Source: JAXLWB01 sp046328715 (GTDB taxonomy: Bacteria; Chloroflexota; Anaerolineae; Caldilineales; Caldilineaceae). From it: DNA of 64,000 bases. The notes beneath the pieces were generated by a model, which was not told the origin of the DNA, did no database searches, and worked only from the letters and a program-made list of their open reading frames with translations. Shown piece after piece: positions 61,490-64,000 of the stretch. The stretch is taken from NCBI GenBank assembly GCA_046328715.1, contig JAXLWB010000014.1:151693-215692 (forward strand), in the 5' to 3' direction. The translations under genes and the position numbers were made by a program. Each line of letters opens with the position of its first letter. Positions within the stretch are counted from its first letter, which is position 1.

Positions 61490-62821
61490 GTGACAAGGCG
61501 CAATTACTTACTATATTTACTCTTCTCATTGGCTTTGTTTGTCATTGTCTTCCTATCTTGGCTCTTGTCGTCTTACATTTGGGTGAAAGGCGCAGATATG
61601 GAGCCGACTGTTCCGACTTCTGGTCAAGTCACACCGCATAATTTTTTCCCTCTGATGCTTCGCACAGTAGATCCGAACGGCTCTCAACTTTTTTTCCCTT
61701 TGCTATTGAATCAACAATCATCAACTGCCTATCGTATCGGCTATGGGAATGCCGTCAATGATCCCTCTGCGTACCCTGAGGTCGACACCTTGCGGGCAGG
61801 CTGGTTTACGAACTGGCGCACATCGATTCAGCCCATACGTCCTGGCAATGCTGAGTATGTACAAATGATTCGGGTTCATCAAAAGCTCGCCTGCGGCACT
61901 TGGTTTGCATGGAATCGAGAAGCCTGTCCCTATGCTACTCCCAATGATTATGTCTTCAGACCAGATGCTGCTACGATTCAACGCGCAGCACAGGCCAATC
62001 CTGGAGCAATCTGGCTGATTGGCAATGAGATGGATCGAGTCGATTTTTTTTGCGGAGATGGCTGTTCCGATGGTCAGGATGAAATGATCCCCGAAACCTA
62101 TGCGCGGGCTTATCATGATCTGTATCAGATTGTAAAAAGCGCCGACCCATCAGCTCGGGTTGCAATTGGTGGTTTGATTCAGCCTACTCCACTGCGTTTA
62201 GAATGGCTGTCGATTGCGTGGGATACTTATCGTACTCAGTACAACTCGGATATGCCAGTTGACATCTTAAATATCCACAACTTCATTCTACAGGAGGACA
62301 AGTTTAGCTATGGTGCGGCGGTTCCTCCAGGTTTGCCAGGTGATCCAACTAAAGGGGCTTACATTAACGACGATTTTTCGCATATTGATCATGTGGTCTT
62401 TGATCAACAAATTCGGGCAATGCGTCAATGGATGAAGGACCGCAATTTGCAGCAGAAACCTCTGGTGATCACAGAGTACGGTGTGCTTTACTCGCACACT
62501 GTGACACAGGGAAACCGCACTCTCAATTTTAACGATCCAACGTTGGTTCACGATTTTATGCTTTGGACCTTCGATTATTATCTGACGACTAAAGATTGCA
62601 ATCTAGGTTTTAGCGCAGATGATTGCCGATTGGTGCAGCGTTGGCTTTGGTTTTCGCTCGACCACGCATATACAGATAGCACTGGCAATTTGCGTGGCTA
62701 CTTTAACCCGCACACGAGCCTTTTTAACTCATCTACCAAAGCGATCTTCCCAGCAGGTGAGCTTTTCCGTAATTATGTAGAACAGAAATTTGAAGAGTTG
62801 TCACAACGCTGGGTAAACTAG
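61490..62821 (+). CDS. Membrane-anchored glycoside-hydrolase-like protein (GH-A type)
   Basis: A 443-residue protein with one N-terminal membrane anchor (LLYLLFSLALFVIVFLSWLLSSYIW) and an extracytoplasmic domain. IWLIGNEMDR gives a possible acid/base Glu and QKPLVITEYGVLY a possible nucleophile Glu, arranged as in clan GH-A. ILNIHNFILQ is another conserved strand. GTG at 61490 with AAGGTAA upstream is preferred over GTG at 61454. Found between a glycosyltransferase and export genes, so it may trim or modify the exported polymer. Confidence 0.7.
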   Translation: MTRRNYLLYLLFSLALFVIVFLSWLLSSYIWVKGADMEPTVPTSGQVTPHNFFPLMLRTVDPNGSQLFFPLLLNQQSSTAYRIGYGNAVNDPSAYPEVDTLRAGWFTNWRTSIQPIRPGNAEYVQMIRVHQKLACGTWFAWNREACPYATPNDYVFRPDAATIQRAAQANPGAIWLIGNEMDRVDFFCGDGCSDGQDEMIPETYARAYHDLYQIVKSADPSARVAIGGLIQPTPLRLEWLSIAWDTYRTQYNSDMPVDILNIHNFILQEDKFSYGAAVPPGLPGDPTKGAYINDDFSHIDHVVFDQQIRAMRQWMKDRNLQQKPLVITEYGVLYSHTVTQGNRTLNFNDPTLVHDFMLWTFDYYLTTKDCNLGFSADDCRLVQRWLWFSLDHAYTDSTGNLRGYFNPHTSLFNSSTKAIFPAGELFRNYVEQKFEELSQRWVN

Positions 62822-62894
62822 TTGCTTTGGATATTCTAATCAACGTTTTGTACGCATACTCGGATGCGCAGAATTGCTGTGAAGGTGTTATTGA

Positions 62895-63707
62895 ATGTTT
62901 CAACGTTTTGTGTTGTTGTACCAATACCGTGAACTTATTCGCAACCTTGTGGTTAGCGACCTAAAAGGTCGCTACAAGAGTAGCGCACTGGGCTTTGTTT
63001 GGAGCTTGCTTAACCCGCTAGGGATGATGTTGGTCTTTTCATTGGTTTTTGGTGTCATGCTCAACAATGGTAACCAGATTGACAAATATCCGCTCTTTCT
63101 GCTCTGTGGTCTTTTGCCTTGGAACTTCTTTGCAGACAGCGTGCTGGCTGGTATCAACAGTGTTGTCGCTAACGCCAATCTTGTGAAGAAAGTTTACTTT
63201 CCGCGCGAAGTTCTGCCTATCGCTGGTGTATTGTCCCACCTGATCAATTTTCTTCTTGCCTTTCTAGTGCTATTCGTGGCGCTAGTGCTCTTCCGTGGCC
63301 ACTTTAGCAGTTGGCTGTGGACACTGCCAATCGTGATCTTGATTCAGACATTTTTCAGCTTAGGTATTGCCCTAATTCTCAGCACGCTCAATGTCTACTA
63401 CCGTGATACGTTAATGATCATGAATGTACTGATGCTGGCTTGGCTCTTTTTGACTCCTGTGCTTTATCCAGCAAGTATGATTCCCGTATCGAAAGAGATT
63501 TGGGGCGTTACTGTCGATGTTCAACGCTGGCAATATGTTCTCAACCCGATGGCATCATTGGTTAATGTGTATCGCGATCTCCTCTATTGGGGCTACCGGA
63601 CCGATTTGGACTTCTTTATTCGAACGACGCTGACTGCGATCGTTGTGTTTCTCTTTGGTTACTGGTTTTTTATCCGCAACAGCGACAAGTTTGGAGAGGA
63701 ACTATGA
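62895..63707 (+). CDS. ABC transporter permease for polysaccharide export (Wzm-like)
   Basis: A 270-residue ABC-2 type permease with six membrane helices. VSDLKGRYKSSALGFVWSLLNPLGMMLVFSLVFGVML, CGLLPWNFFADSVLAGINSVVANANLVKKVYFPREVLP and WLFLTPVLYP are typical. It overlaps the next gene as ATGA, forming the Wzm-Wzt exporter. Confidence 0.93.
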   Translation: MFQRFVLLYQYRELIRNLVVSDLKGRYKSSALGFVWSLLNPLGMMLVFSLVFGVMLNNGNQIDKYPLFLLCGLLPWNFFADSVLAGINSVVANANLVKKVYFPREVLPIAGVLSHLINFLLAFLVLFVALVLFRGHFSSWLWTLPIVILIQTFFSLGIALILSTLNVYYRDTLMIMNVLMLAWLFLTPVLYPASMIPVSKEIWGVTVDVQRWQYVLNPMASLVNVYRDLLYWGYRTDLDFFIRTTLTAIVVFLFGYWFFIRNSDKFGEEL

Positions 63708-64000
63708 CCATCGTACGTACGAATAAAGTGATCAAAAATCGCCCCTTGATCGAGCTACATAATGTCTCACGTAGTTTTGAGTTGCATCGTGAAAAACACC
63801 GCTCTTTTCAAGAGTCATTTATTCGCCTCTTTCAACGTAACCAGGGTCAATCTGAGCAGTTCTGGCCACTACGTAATATTTCACTTTCTGTCTATCCTGG
63901 GGACTGTATAGGTGTCATTGGTGTTAATGGCTCTGGTAAGAGTACCCTCCTCAAACTTGTCACTGGTATTTTGCCGCCTACGAGCGGCGATATTGCCGTG
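63704..64000 (+). CDS. ABC transporter ATP-binding protein Wzt-like (3' end cut)
   Basis: The 99 visible residues start MTIVRTNKVIKNRPLIELHNVSRSF. They include an insertion (ELHREKHRSFQESFIRLFQR) typical of Wzt proteins and the Walker A GVIGVNGSGKSTLLKL. The Walker B and signature motifs lie beyond the window. It pairs with the overlapping permease. Confidence 0.9.
   Translation, partial: MTIVRTNKVIKNRPLIELHNVSRSFELHREKHRSFQESFIRLFQRNQGQSEQFWPLRNISLSVYPGDCIGVIGVNGSGKSTLLKLVTGILPPTSGDIAV

Overview
The window looks like a chromosomal segment of a Chloroflexota bacterium with roughly 50% GC (Caldilineae-, Ardenticatenia- or Herpetosiphon-like). This is an inference from the mix of genes: a SpoIIIJ-like lipoprotein YidC, zinc-binding (C+) S4, S14 and L36, a RarA ATPase fused to a methyltransferase-like domain, TrpB2, an ECF transporter and an exosortase. 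Genus and species cannot be decided from the sequence alone. No tRNA, rRNA, CRISPR array or complete insertion sequence was seen.

Layout. (1) 1-1545, minus: rpmH-rnpA-yidD-yidC, with yidC cut by the window edge. (2) 1.9-7.5 kb, plus: a membrane protein with Asn-Gly repeats, priA, a MerR-type HTH regulator and a small lipoprotein. (3) 7.7-32.3 kb, plus: an almost complete str-S10-spc-alpha superoperon, in the order rpsL rpsG fusA tuf rpsJ rplC D W B rpsS rplV rpsC rplP rpmC rpsQ rplN X E rpsN H rplF R rpsE rpmD rplO secY adk map rpmJ rpsM K D rpoA rplQ truA rplM rpsI. infA is missing from its usual place. (4) 32.3-36.7 kb: a MoaB/MogA-like gene, transaldolase, thioredoxin and trpB2, with two MITE-like palindromes. 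(5) 36.8-40.5 kb, minus: an exosortase operon (exosortase, EpsI-like protein, NTF2-like lipoprotein, two tandem HExxH membrane proteins). (6) 40.8-44.5 kb, plus: phosphoglucomutase, tatD and a polyprenyl synthase. (7) 44.5-58.1 kb, mostly minus: the rarA fusion, an EEP phosphatase, a VapBC-like pair, ECF S and T components, a P1 peptidase, an SH3-like protein on the plus strand, and a compact cluster of DinB-like, two amidohydrolase, creatininase, FAD-oxidase and RibD-type reductase genes. (8) 58.4-64 kb, plus: surface polysaccharide genes (flippase, GT4 glycosyltransferase, membrane-anchored GH-like protein, Wzm and the start of Wzt).

The most unusual signal is not a gene. Intergenic spaces of the ribosomal superoperon carry a repeated hairpin of about 35-95 nt. 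Its outer stem (TATACT/AGTATA, AAACT/AGTTT or GCTGC/GCAGC) and its inner stem change in compensating ways, while an asymmetric internal loop stays fixed (GCGGTTG on the 5' side, CAGAGC on the 3' side). I find 13 copies with a recognisable core. Twelve are in the direction of transcription; one, between pgm and tatD, is inverted. They lack T-tracts, so they are not simple terminators. They could be an undescribed RNA element or a REP-like mobile palindrome. Other spacers of the superoperon hold strong hairpins without this core.

A second lead is a pair of adjacent cytosine-deaminase-like amidohydrolases in which one copy has lost most metal ligands. A third is the exosortase operon with duplicated M50-like proteases.
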